From Fibrobacter sp. UWT2 (lineage in GTDB: Bacteria; Fibrobacterota; Fibrobacteria; Fibrobacterales; Fibrobacteraceae), in assembly GCF_900142545.1 (NCBI RefSeq), contig NZ_FRBF01000015.1, positions 1 to 64,000 on the forward strand: a stretch of DNA of 64,000 nt. Reading direction: 5' to 3'. Both the position numbers and the translations under genes were made by a program. The notes beneath the pieces were generated by a model. That model saw only the letters and a list, made by a program, of their open reading frames with translations. It searched no databases and had not been told where the DNA came from. Positions 32,726-41,251 of this stretch are shown piece after piece (the first letter of the stretch is position 1; every line of letters starts with the position of its first letter).

Positions 32726-35700
32726 ATGAAGATTTTGAAAGTTGAGTTTGAAAATATCAATAGCCTCGCAGGGCAATGGTGCATCGATTTTACCGATGCC
32801 TCTTATGCGGAATTGGATCACAGCCTTTTTGTCATTAGTGGCAAGACGGGTATGGGCAAAACCAGTATCCTTGATGCGATTACGTTGGCCATTTACGGGG
32901 CAACGCCGCGCCAGGGAATCATTTATAACGGCAACGAGGGCAACGCTGTCATGACTTCTGACAAGGGCAACTGCTATGCCCGCGTCACCTACAAGTGCCA
33001 AAAGGGTATCTTTGTTTCGGAATGGAGCCAGCGCCGCGCCCATGACAGGGCGAACGGAAATTTGCAAGCGGCTCAGGGCGAAATCTACTCCGTAGATAAT
33101 CCCCAGCAAAAACTGTTTAGTGGAAGAACGGGGGCGAACGGTGAACTGGGTAAGGCCAATGCCGAAATAATCCAGTTGGATTATTCGCAGTTCTGCCGCT
33201 CCATTATGCTTGCCCAAGGTGAATTCAGCAAGTTTTTGACTAGTGACGAAAGGGAACGTGCCGACATTCTTGAAAAGTTGAACGGTACGGAAAAGTACCG
33301 CCGCATCGGCAAAAAAGTGGGTGACCACAGGAGCGAAGCTAGGTCTGCAAGAGACAATGCGCAGACTGCTTTTGATACCTTGAATAACGCCATGCCCAAG
33401 GCTGAAGAAATTGTAGCGGACGAAGCCTTGCTTGCTGATTTTGCCGAAAAAGAAAAGAACTTGACGACAAAAAAAGCGGAACTCGAAGCGAGAATTACTT
33501 GGCGTAATTCTATGAACGCCGCACAGAATCGCATGATCAAGGCGGATGAAGATCTTAAAAAGGCCACGCAGAATAAATCGGATTTTGCGGAAAACGAAAC
33601 TCTGCTTGCCCGTGCCGAGAAGGCGAAGGAATGCGTGTCTTTTTATACGAAATTGCAGGGACTTCGCAATCTCCAAAAATCTGACGGAGAAACCTTAGCT
33701 CAGCTGCAGGGCAAGCTTCCGAATGCGATGGAAGGCTTGAAGAATGCTGGTGATCAGAGGGCTCTTGCAGAAAAAGCGAAGTCTGAGGCAGAACAGTTTG
33801 TTGTTGAAAATGAGCCTCTTTGGAATGAAATCCGCAAGTTGGATGAAAACCTGAAAAATGCGCAGAATCTGGTGGCTGACGCAAAAAAGCGCAAGGAAAA
33901 TGCGGCGCGGGTGTTGGCCGAAGCCGAAGGTGAAGTCCAGAAGGCGAATGGTGCTATTCTTGAACTTGAACCGAAATCCAATGAACTTAAGGCCGTCCAA
34001 GCAGCGAATGCCAAGGATGTGGATCTGCGCGGGATTATTCCCCAGAGCGAAACTCTTGTAAAGCGAATCGGCGAATTTGATGGGCAAATTCGTGATGCTG
34101 AAAAAGCGAGAGTTGCTGCTGTCACGGACTATGAAAGGGCCGAAGGTGATTTCAAGTTGCAGTCCGAAAAGAAACAGGGCTTGCTTCTGGAACAGCAGAA
34201 ACTGTTTGAAAACGACGTCTTGGTGCTTGCCGATGTGATCCAGAAACATCTGGTAGACGGCGAGGCCTGTCCGGTTTGCGGCTCCAAGGAACATCCGGCC
34301 TGTAGTCATGCGGAAAATGCTTCTGTAGACGAAACCTCTGTGGTGAGTGTCGCTGAAAAAATCCGCGAACTTAACGGCAAAATGCAAGCGGTTGATGCGG
34401 CTTTGGGACAGAGCGATGTCGCCAAAACTCGTGCAAAAACTGCTGAAAATGCGGCTGTAGAAAGCATCGAGTCTTTGAGGACGCAGAAACAGGAGGCTGC
34501 CGATCAGGTCGCCATCCTTTGGAAACCTTGGGCGGAATTCAGCGTCGATACGGCTTCGACTGTTTTGGAAGGCCTGCGTCAGCGCTTGCAGACTTTTGAA
34601 AAGAACCAGTCCGATTTGGAAAAGTATACAAGTAAACTCGAACTTGCGCGTAACAACGAAGCGCTTTATAAGAATAAGGTCGCTGAGGCGAAGAAGAGTC
34701 TGGATGCGGAAACTGCAGCCTTTGACAAGGCTTCTGCGGATTTGCGGAAGTTGGCTGATGAACGAACTGAAAAGTTTGGCGACAAGAATGTAGACGCGGA
34801 ATCGTCTGCCGCTGCGAACAAGAAAAATAAGGCCGTTGCCGCGTATGAAGCTGCCGATGGTACTTTCCGTTCTGCAGAAAATGAATGCAATAAACTCGAT
34901 ACGCAAATCGCTGCGCTCAAGGATTCTCTTGCAAAAACGGTAGCGGATATCGAGACTGCATCTGCAGATTTTGCGAAAGCGCTTAAGGCAAAGGAATTTG
35001 AGGACGAACGTGATTACTTGGCTGCCGCGATGCCGGAGGCAGATTTTGCTCGGCTGCAGGCGAGGAAGAAGTTCGTGGATGAATCCCTTGCTTCGGCAAC
35101 AAGCCTGCGCCAGGAAGCTCTTGATGCGCTTGAAAAACTGAAGACGGAACGTACTGACGAAACTCCGCTTCAGACTTTGCTTGACGAAAAGAAAAATGTG
35201 GAAGATTCGTTGAATGGTCTGCTGCAGAATTCTGGTGCAGCAAGAGAACGCGTGACTCGCTACAAGCAGAACCAGGTAAGGTTGCAGGAACTTGAAAAGG
35301 ATCTTGAGGCGAAAAAGGCTGAATTTGCTCGCTGGGAGGCCATGGGGGAATTCTTCGGCGTGATGGATGGCCGTGATTTTGCCACGTTTGTGCAGGGATT
35401 GACCTTTAAATCGTTGCTGAAGCTTGCCAACAAGCATTTGGCGATTGTCAAGGACCGCTTTAGGCTGGTTGCAAAAGGAAACCTGGACTTCGAAATTTCT
35501 GATGCGGAATTTGACAAGCCTCGTGGAATTTCGAACCTTTCCGGTGGCGAAAAATTCCTGGTAAGCCTCTCGCTGGCCCTCGGTATTGCTGACTTCGCTA
35601 GCCGCAATGTCCGCGTGGAATCCCTGTTCATGGACGAAGGCTTTGGTACTTTGGACGATGCCACCTTGGAAGATGTAATGAGTTGTCTCCGGAGCCAGCA

Positions 35701-35845
35701 GCGCGAAGGAAAGATGCTTGGAATCATTACCCACGTGGAATCGGTGGTGAATAGCATTACCCAAAGGATTGAACTGGAACCTGCCCAGCAGGGACACAGT
35801 ATCATCAAGGGCCCGGGCGTAAGCCGGGGCACTGCAGTGGCCTGA
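32726..35845 (+). CDS. sbcC: Nuclease subunit SbcC (Rad50 family)
   Basis: SMC-like ATPase partner of SbcD. In the 1039-residue chain: Walker A GKTGMGKTS near residue 40, Q-loop region with QLDYSQFCRSIMLAQGEF, two long coiled-coil arms of Ala/Glu/Lys heptads, the zinc hook C515PVC518, and the C-terminal signature NLSGGEKFLVSLSLALGIADF with Walker B VESLFMDEGFGTLDD. The length is typical. The start is 2 nt after the sbcD stop. The uvrD promoter TTGACA begins just past the stop codon. Confidence 0.97.
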   Translation: MKILKVEFENINSLAGQWCIDFTDASYAELDHSLFVISGKTGMGKTSILDAITLAIYGATPRQGIIYNGNEGNAVMTSDKGNCYARVTYKCQKGIFVSEWSQRRAHDRANGNLQAAQGEIYSVDNPQQKLFSGRTGANGELGKANAEIIQLDYSQFCRSIMLAQGEFSKFLTSDERERADILEKLNGTEKYRRIGKKVGDHRSEARSARDNAQTAFDTLNNAMPKAEEIVADEALLADFAEKEKNLTTKKAELEARITWRNSMNAAQNRMIKADEDLKKATQNKSDFAENETLLARAEKAKECVSFYTKLQGLRNLQKSDGETLAQLQGKLPNAMEGLKNAGDQRALAEKAKSEAEQFVVENEPLWNEIRKLDENLKNAQNLVADAKKRKENAARVLAEAEGEVQKANGAILELEPKSNELKAVQAANAKDVDLRGIIPQSETLVKRIGEFDGQIRDAEKARVAAVTDYERAEGDFKLQSEKKQGLLLEQQKLFENDVLVLADVIQKHLVDGEACPVCGSKEHPACSHAENASVDETSVVSVAEKIRELNGKMQAVDAALGQSDVAKTRAKTAENAAVESIESLRTQKQEAADQVAILWKPWAEFSVDTASTVLEGLRQRLQTFEKNQSDLEKYTSKLELARNNEALYKNKVAEAKKSLDAETAAFDKASADLRKLADERTEKFGDKNVDAESSAAANKKNKAVAAYEAADGTFRSAENECNKLDTQIAALKDSLAKTVADIETASADFAKALKAKEFEDERDYLAAAMPEADFARLQARKKFVDESLASATSLRQEALDALEKLKTERTDETPLQTLLDEKKNVEDSLNGLLQNSGAARERVTRYKQNQVRLQELEKDLEAKKAEFARWEAMGEFFGVMDGRDFATFVQGLTFKSLLKLANKHLAIVKDRFRLVAKGNLDFEISDAEFDKPRGISNLSGGEKFLVSLSLALGIADFASRNVRVESLFMDEGFGTLDDATLEDVMSCLRSQQREGKMLGIITHVESVVNSITQRIELEPAQQGHSIIKGPGVSRGTAVA

Positions 35846-35846
35846 C

Positions 35847-35877
35847 TTGACAAAATCTGAAAATTACTATATTTTTG
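35847..35877 (+). promoter_or_regulatory. Promoter of uvrD/pcrA: TTGACA-N17-TATTTTTG
   Basis: TTGACA (35847-35852), 17 bp, TATTTTTG (35870-35877, exact TAnnTTTG). The leader to the ATG is ~65 nt and carries a palindrome. Confidence 0.65.
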
Positions 35878-35894
35878 TGCAGTAAAACAAATGT

Positions 35895-35918
35895 TCACTA
35901 TACGGAACTCTGTATAGT
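35895..35918 (+). promoter_or_regulatory. 8-bp palindrome in the uvrD leader
   Basis: CACTATAC / GTATAGTG with an 8-base spacer (ggaactct), 18 nt downstream of the -10 box. Each half is also close to a -10-like sequence. It could be an operator or an RNA hairpin in the leader. It does not match the F. succinogenes LexA box as I recall it (TGCnC-n4-GTGCA). Confidence 0.5.
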
Positions 35919-35942
35919 GTTCATCAAGTTTGTGAGGTGCAC

Positions 35943-38243
35943 ATGGCCCTAGAAAATATGGATCAGGAACAGCGGGAAGCGGTGGAAACCACCGAGGGTT
36001 TTGTGCGCGTGGTGGCGGGGGCTGGGTCCGGTAAAACCCGGACGCTGACCCAGCGTTACCTGTACCTGGTGAAAGAGATGGGAATTTCGCCGTCGAACAT
36101 CCTTTGCGTTACGTTCACGAACAAAGCTGCGAACGAAATGAAGAAACGCATTCGCACGGTGTTGGGCGGTGACGATAGCGGCTACATTTCCACGTTCCAC
36201 GGCTTTTGCGTGCGGTTCCTGCGCGAAGAAATCCATGTGCTGAACTACCCGAAAGAATTCATGATTCTGGACGAAGACGACCAGAAGTCTCTTTTGCACA
36301 AGGCCTACGCCGATTTGGGTTACTCGCTTAAGGATTTGAAAATCAGCAGCGTCATCGACTACATCGGGGGCCGCAAAGCGGCCGATATCAATTACGTTTC
36401 GCTGTTTGCGGAACTGCCATCAGAAGGCATGACGACAAAGGATCATCTGCTCTCGCTTTCGGAAGCGGCCGATGACAAGTGGATGCGCGTTTATTACCGC
36501 TACCTCTACGAGCAGAAAAAGAATTACGCGCTGGACTTTGACGACTTGATTCTTTCGACGCTGTACATTCTCGAGAATTTCCCGGAACAGCTTGACAAGT
36601 GGCGCAAGCGCATGATGTACATCATGGTCGATGAATATCAGGACATCGATGGTCAACAGTACCAACTGGCGGATTTGCTGGCGAGCTACCACAAGAATCT
36701 TTTTGTGGTGGGCGACCCGGACCAGACCATTTACGGCTGGCGCGGAGCCGATGTCAACCGCATTCTGGAATTTGACAAGACTCACGAAAATACCAAGACG
36801 ATTTTGCTGCAGAACAATTATCGTTCCACGCCTAGCATTTTGAAGGTACCGGATGCAGTCATCAAGAACAATAAGTTCCGAATCGAAAAGATCTTAAGGC
36901 CAAAGCGTGTCGGCGGCAAGACACCTGTCTTTTACCACGCCAAGAACACCCGCGAAGAGGCCAAATGGATTGTAGAACAAATCCAGAACGCCGTGCAAAG
37001 CGCCGGCGGCGTCCACTACAAGGATATCGCGGTGCTTTATCGCATGCACTCGCAGTCGCGTTCTGTAGAAGAAGCCTTGATGGCCGAAAACATCCCTTAC
37101 AAGGTTTACAGCGGTGTCGGCTTTTACCAGCGCAAAGAAATCAAGGATGTCATTTGCTACTTGCGAATGCTGGTGTACGCCGATGATTTGTCGTTCATGC
37201 GTACGGTAAATACGCCCAAGCGCCAGTTCGGCCCGCGCAAGATTGCGACATTGCAGGCCTTTGCCGATGCTCGCGGTGTCGGACTCTACGAAGCTCTGCT
37301 TGAAATTGTTTCGGAAGCGGGTCTTTTGAACAATGTGGCGGCCGATGTTTCTTCACAGGCAGAACTCTCTTCTGTCGGCAATGAAAATCAAAAGATTGAT
37401 TTCGACTGCAAAGCATTTTTGGCCCGAAGCAATGTGGTGGAATATGTGAAGCTGATTGAAAGGTACCGTTCCCGCTACAAGGACATGAGTGTTTCTGAAG
37501 TCCTCGCGAAAATCTTGCGTGAAACCAAGTACGAAGAAATGCTGCGTCTAGACGGCGACGAAGACCGCCTAGACAATCTGGCGGAACTCAAGCAGGGAAT
37601 TCTGGAATTCGAAAATTACTACGAAGAAGATGCTTCGCTAGATGAATACTTGCAGAACATTGTGCTGTTTACGAACACCGACGAAGATACGGAAGAAAAA
37701 GACCGCGTGCAGCTCATGACGATTCACAATGCGAAGGGTTTGGAATTCCCGTATGTGTTCGTATGCGGCTTGAACGAAGGCTTTTTTCCGGTCAAGCGCG
37801 TGCAGAACAAAATCCAGCTGGAAGAAGAACGCCGCTTGGCCTATGTGGCATTTACCCGCGCTGAGAATGTACTTTGCTTAAGCGATGCCGAAGACGGCGT
37901 TGCAGGCGAAAGCGGAACCCGCTACCCGTCTAGATTCTTGCTTGAAATGGATATGGGCGGACTGAACATCGCCCGCGGCATTTCAGAAGATTTTCTCGAA
38001 GCCGCGAAAGCCTACATTGCAAACATCGATCGCGATCGTGAATTTTTGAGCGACGAAAGTCTTGGGCTCGTAAAGAAAGCGCCTTCGGCCGAGTTTGCCG
38101 AGGGTGACCGCGTGATGCATAAAATCTTTGGCGAAGGAACCGTGAAGGCCGTAGACGAAAAGAATTTCTGCTACGAAATCGCCTTCGAAAAGTTTGCGAC
38201 TCCGCGTTCTATTCAATTTGATTTTCCTTTGACACGGATTTAG
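35943..38243 (+). CDS. uvrD: UvrD/PcrA-type superfamily 1 DNA helicase
   Basis: ATP-dependent 3'-5' helicase for excision or mismatch repair and replication conflicts. 766 residues with motifs Ia-VI: Walker A AGAGSGKT (K31), VTFTNKAANEMKKRI, DEYQDIDGQQ, GDPDQTIYGWRGA, LQNNYRS, TIHNAKGLEFPYVFVCGLNEGFFP and EEERRLAYVAFTRA. The C-terminal Tudor-like domain (GDRVMHKIFGEGTVKAVDEKNFCYEIAFE) is that of PcrA, which binds RNA polymerase. The ATG at 35943 has GAGG 5 nt upstream; a GTG two codons earlier is less likely. PcrA and UvrD cannot be separated by name here. Confidence 0.95.
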   Translation: MALENMDQEQREAVETTEGFVRVVAGAGSGKTRTLTQRYLYLVKEMGISPSNILCVTFTNKAANEMKKRIRTVLGGDDSGYISTFHGFCVRFLREEIHVLNYPKEFMILDEDDQKSLLHKAYADLGYSLKDLKISSVIDYIGGRKAADINYVSLFAELPSEGMTTKDHLLSLSEAADDKWMRVYYRYLYEQKKNYALDFDDLILSTLYILENFPEQLDKWRKRMMYIMVDEYQDIDGQQYQLADLLASYHKNLFVVGDPDQTIYGWRGADVNRILEFDKTHENTKTILLQNNYRSTPSILKVPDAVIKNNKFRIEKILRPKRVGGKTPVFYHAKNTREEAKWIVEQIQNAVQSAGGVHYKDIAVLYRMHSQSRSVEEALMAENIPYKVYSGVGFYQRKEIKDVICYLRMLVYADDLSFMRTVNTPKRQFGPRKIATLQAFADARGVGLYEALLEIVSEAGLLNNVAADVSSQAELSSVGNENQKIDFDCKAFLARSNVVEYVKLIERYRSRYKDMSVSEVLAKILRETKYEEMLRLDGDEDRLDNLAELKQGILEFENYYEEDASLDEYLQNIVLFTNTDEDTEEKDRVQLMTIHNAKGLEFPYVFVCGLNEGFFPVKRVQNKIQLEEERRLAYVAFTRAENVLCLSDAEDGVAGESGTRYPSRFLLEMDMGGLNIARGISEDFLEAAKAYIANIDRDREFLSDESLGLVKKAPSAEFAEGDRVMHKIFGEGTVKAVDEKNFCYEIAFEKFATPRSIQFDFPLTRI

Positions 38244-38260
38244 AATAAATTTATATTAGG
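38230..38260 (+). promoter_or_regulatory. Promoter of the Ser-rich lipoprotein gene
   Basis: TTGACA (38230-38235) inside the end of uvrD, 17 bp, TATATTAG (38253-38260). Confidence 0.55.
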
Positions 38261-38292
38261 GTGTCAAAATCTAAAAAAGGAAAAATGTTTAA

Positions 38293-39702
38293 ATGGTTTC
38301 GTTTAAAAAAGTCGCATTTCTTTTTGCCATAGCTTCTTCTTTGTCGCTTCTTGCCTGTGGCGATTCCAGTTCAGCATCTGCCGATGATGTTGGATCCTCT
38401 TCGAGTGAGTCTGAAAAAGTTATCGAGTCTTCTAGCAGTGAATTGAACGATTCTTTGTCTAGTTCATCTAGTGAGGAGAAAATCGAGTCCAGCAGTAGCT
38501 CCGTAGAAGAGGAATCGTCTTCTAGTAGAGAACGTCTCCTTTGGCCTTCGGATTCCTTGAAGACCGTTCTTGGTGGGGATTATGTTCCGGCTTTGACAAT
38601 CGATGATGATCTCGTAGACTTCCATTTCGAAAGGCTTCGCACTGTGTTCGACAAAGAATTCCATTATGAGGTGTGGGGGAATGTGGATTTTGAAGAATTT
38701 GGCTATACGGATTCTCTGAAGGCTTCGAATTTTGAAGAGACAGCTGATGCTAATTATTATGGTTCGTTTCTCGGAAAGTATGTTGATCATAAAATTATCA
38801 TTGTGAAGTATGCAGATGAATTCAAAAAGAGTGTCTATATCAAGTATTATGATTTGAACGCTGTTGAATTTCCTGCTGAAGCGTTTAGCGCAAAGAATGG
38901 GGGTGTAGAACTTCCTGAAATAAAAGCAGATGGCTTCTATTTTGATTCGCTGAAAAATCTTCTTGTGGTTGCAGGAACGGAAGAAAACTTTGGGACTGCA
39001 TATAGAGATTCTCTCAAGGCTTTTGGTTATGAAACGGAAGATGATACTGTGTATAAAAAGGTGGATATTGAAAATAAATATGAACTTTCGGTGAAAATTC
39101 ATGAACTTGGCGTGGGCAATGCTTTTGAGATGAAATTTGAATATGGAACCCTTGCCTATTATGCCTATTACAGAATGCCGGAAAACTTTAAGGTGACTTA
39201 TTATGAACAATCTCCAGGAATTTATGTTCAGCAGAATACCTTCTATAGGGATGGAATGGATTATTACTATACCTCATCCCTGAAATACACGTCCACGATA
39301 TCTTTTGAATCAAATACTTCATATCGCTTTAAGTTTGATGACGCTTCTGGAACCTGGTTGAAATATGAAAATGAACGCTTAAACGATACCTTGAGCCAAC
39401 TGGAATTTGTTGCGCGTATCGCGGACTATGCAGGCTTGTTGGGACAATGGGATATATTTGATACGGATGTAGAAGGTTATACGGATCAGGGTGTCGTAAA
39501 TTACAAGGTGACGACGAATGTTTCCGGGCTGGAATGCCACAAATGGACTTCAAAAGGATATTCCGATACGATTGAAAAAATAATCTGCACTGCAGATGGT
39601 AGTGATTATCTTCTCAGTAAAAATAATAGTTCGTCATCGAAGACCATCGGAATTTCTGAATTCTTGATAGGTGGTGTTGAGGTCCCTGCGGAGTCTCCGT
39701 AA
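38293..39702 (+). CDS. Hypothetical lipoprotein with Ser-rich linker
   Basis: A 469-residue predicted lipoprotein: signal peptide and lipobox SLLAC (Cys near residue 22), then a ~55-residue linker of Ser runs broken by Glu (SSSSESEKVIESSSSELN), a linker style typical of Fibrobacter. The rest is rich in Tyr, Phe, Asp and Lys, with two copies of a module of ~110 residues beginning RERLLWPSDSLKTVL and PEIKADGFYFDSLKNLL, each with DSLKASNFEETADANYY / DSLKAFGYETEDDTVYK. No family is recognised. The AAGGA upstream is 13 nt from this ATG and fits better an ATG at 38284 in another frame, which stops after 15 codons. It lies between uvrD and radA but has its own promoter. Confidence 0.8.
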   Translation: MVSFKKVAFLFAIASSLSLLACGDSSSASADDVGSSSSESEKVIESSSSELNDSLSSSSSEEKIESSSSSVEEESSSSRERLLWPSDSLKTVLGGDYVPALTIDDDLVDFHFERLRTVFDKEFHYEVWGNVDFEEFGYTDSLKASNFEETADANYYGSFLGKYVDHKIIIVKYADEFKKSVYIKYYDLNAVEFPAEAFSAKNGGVELPEIKADGFYFDSLKNLLVVAGTEENFGTAYRDSLKAFGYETEDDTVYKKVDIENKYELSVKIHELGVGNAFEMKFEYGTLAYYAYYRMPENFKVTYYEQSPGIYVQQNTFYRDGMDYYYTSSLKYTSTISFESNTSYRFKFDDASGTWLKYENERLNDTLSQLEFVARIADYAGLLGQWDIFDTDVEGYTDQGVVNYKVTTNVSGLECHKWTSKGYSDTIEKIICTADGSDYLLSKNNSSSSKTIGISEFLIGGVEVPAESP

Positions 39703-39728
39703 TTTTAGTGCTTTTTTGTGCATTTGTA

Positions 39729-39759
39729 TGCGCTTGACAATTTGTGTCAGGCGCATTTT
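39729..39759 (+). terminator. Inverted repeat: lipoprotein terminator and radA promoter region
   Basis: TGCGCTTGACA / TGTCAGGCGCA, an 11-bp stem with one G-T pair and loop ATTTG, followed by TTTT. It can end the lipoprotein transcript, and its left arm also contains the radA -35 (TTGACA). Confidence 0.5.
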
Positions 39760-39769
39760 GTTATATTAG
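39734..39769 (+). promoter_or_regulatory. Promoter of radA: TTGACA-N22-TATATTAG
   Basis: TTGACA (39734-39739), 22 bp, TATATTAG (39762-39769), ending 5 nt before the ATG. The -35 region TTGACAATTTGTGTCA is shared with sbcD. Confidence 0.6.
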
Positions 39770-39774
39770 TGCAC

Positions 39775-41169
39775 ATGGTAGCACTAAATAAGTCGAAAGC
39801 GAAAAAAGAAATTGAGTTCCTTTGCACTGAATGTGGCAATACTACGCCCAAGTGGGCGGGCAAGTGCCCGTTCTGCGGTGCATGGAGCAGCCTCAAGGAA
39901 CACGTGGTCGAAAATATTCTCGAGGGCGGTCGAGCCTCTCGCGGCTTGGGCGGCCCGGTGCACAAGGTGGTGCCGCTTAAGGATGTCGCGACTGAAGATA
40001 CGCGGCGGCTGAGCTCCGCCAACGCTGAATTTGACCGCGTGCTAGGGGGCGGGCTTGCACCAGGTTCCCTGGTGCTCATTGGTGGCGATCCGGGAATCGG
40101 CAAGTCCACGCTCGTGCTTTCGACGCTCGCCACCATGACAGCCGCCGGCGTCAAGACGCTGTATGTGAGCGGCGAAGAGAGCGCGGTACAGGTCAAGCTC
40201 CGCAGCGAGCGCCTGAATGTCGCTGGCTCCGATATGCTTTTGCTTTGCGAAACCAGCCTCGAAAAAATCTTGCAGCAGGCGCAGGATATTAAACCTCAGG
40301 TGCTTGTAATCGACTCTATCCAGACGGTCTATAAGAGTGACTTGTCGGGGACTCCGGGCTGCGCTACCCAGCTTCGTGAATGTACCCTTGACCTGATGGT
40401 CTTTGCCAAGAATACGGGCTGCATCACCATTCTAATCGGGCATGTGACCAAGGACGGTCAGATTGCGGGCCCACGTATTTTGGAACATATGGTCGACACC
40501 GTCGTGTACTTCGAGGGCGACCGCAATCACCAGTACCGGATACTCCGGACTATCAAGAACCGCTTTGGAGCCACTGACGAAATCGGCGTATTCGAGATGA
40601 CGGGGCACGGGCTTTCGCCTGTGGAAAACCCGAGCCGGGTGTTCTTGCAAGAGAATGTGCCGCCGACACCCGGAAGCGTTGTCTGCTGTACACTAGAAGG
40701 TTCCCGTGCCATGCTTTTTGAAACCCAGGCGCTGGTGAGCTCTACGACGTTTGCTGTGCCCCAGCGCGTGGCTGCTGGAATCGATTCCAAACGTCTGACG
40801 ATTATCCTTGCTCTGCTAGAAAAGTTCGGCGGGGTAGTGGTCGGTGCATCAGATGTGTTCGTTTCTATTGCCGGCGGGCTGAAGGTCTCCGACACTTCAT
40901 CGGACCTCGCCCTGGCTCTTGCCATCGCCAGCAATCATCTTGGTATCCCGCTGGGCCGCCAGTCCATCGCCATTGGCGAATTGGGACTGTCTGGCGAGGT
41001 CCGCTCCGTGAGCCTGTTGGAAACAAGACTCAAGGAAGCCCGCCGCCTGGGAATCACCGAGGCGGTTGTCCCTGCGGGCGGACGCCTCCCCGAAAACACC
41101 TCCGGCATGAAGATTGTCCAAGTCAACACCCTTTCCGCCGCCGTAAACTGGTTGATGGACAAAAAGTAA
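39775..41169 (+). CDS. radA: DNA repair protein RadA
   Basis: RecA-like branch-migration ATPase for recombinational repair. 464 residues: N-terminal zinc finger C17-x2-C20 and C31-x2-C34, Walker A GGDPGIGKST (K110), Walker B VLVIDSIQTV, the RadA-specific KNRFG (261-265), and a C-terminal Lon-protease-like domain (DVFVSIAGGLKVSDTSSDLALALAIASN; GELGLSGEVR). The ATG at 39775 begins the family N-terminus and lies 5 nt after the promoter box, so an upstream frame to 39718 is not used. It has no ribosome-binding site, so leaderless initiation is likely. Confidence 0.96.
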   Translation: MVALNKSKAKKEIEFLCTECGNTTPKWAGKCPFCGAWSSLKEHVVENILEGGRASRGLGGPVHKVVPLKDVATEDTRRLSSANAEFDRVLGGGLAPGSLVLIGGDPGIGKSTLVLSTLATMTAAGVKTLYVSGEESAVQVKLRSERLNVAGSDMLLLCETSLEKILQQAQDIKPQVLVIDSIQTVYKSDLSGTPGCATQLRECTLDLMVFAKNTGCITILIGHVTKDGQIAGPRILEHMVDTVVYFEGDRNHQYRILRTIKNRFGATDEIGVFEMTGHGLSPVENPSRVFLQENVPPTPGSVVCCTLEGSRAMLFETQALVSSTTFAVPQRVAAGIDSKRLTIILALLEKFGGVVVGASDVFVSIAGGLKVSDTSSDLALALAIASNHLGIPLGRQSIAIGELGLSGEVRSVSLLETRLKEARRLGITEAVVPAGGRLPENTSGMKIVQVNTLSAAVNWLMDKK

Positions 41170-41200
41170 TTACCGCGGGCGAAAGTGAGCGGTCTTATAA

Positions 41201-41231
41201 CAAAAGCCCCGGTTCATTACCGGGGCTCTTT
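41201..41231. terminator. Bidirectional terminator between radA and the pentapeptide gene
   Basis: AGCCCCGGT / ACCGGGGCT, 9 bp, 5-base loop, with AAAA before and CTTTAAA after. It serves both convergent genes. Confidence 0.85.
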
Positions 41232-41251
41232 AAATCCGTTAAGGTTCGAAA

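Noticed and set aside
35881-35945. LexA/SOS box search before uvrD, sbcD and radA
   Set aside because: No match to the F. succinogenes box TGCnC-n4-GTGCA as I remember it; the isolated GTGCA words lack the other half.
38293-39702. Ser-rich lipoprotein as part of the DNA repair block
   Set aside because: It has its own promoter and a signal peptide; its place between uvrD and radA seems accidental.
39718-39774. Longer radA start at 39718
   Set aside because: It would put the -35/-10 inside the coding region, and the extra residues do not match RadA.
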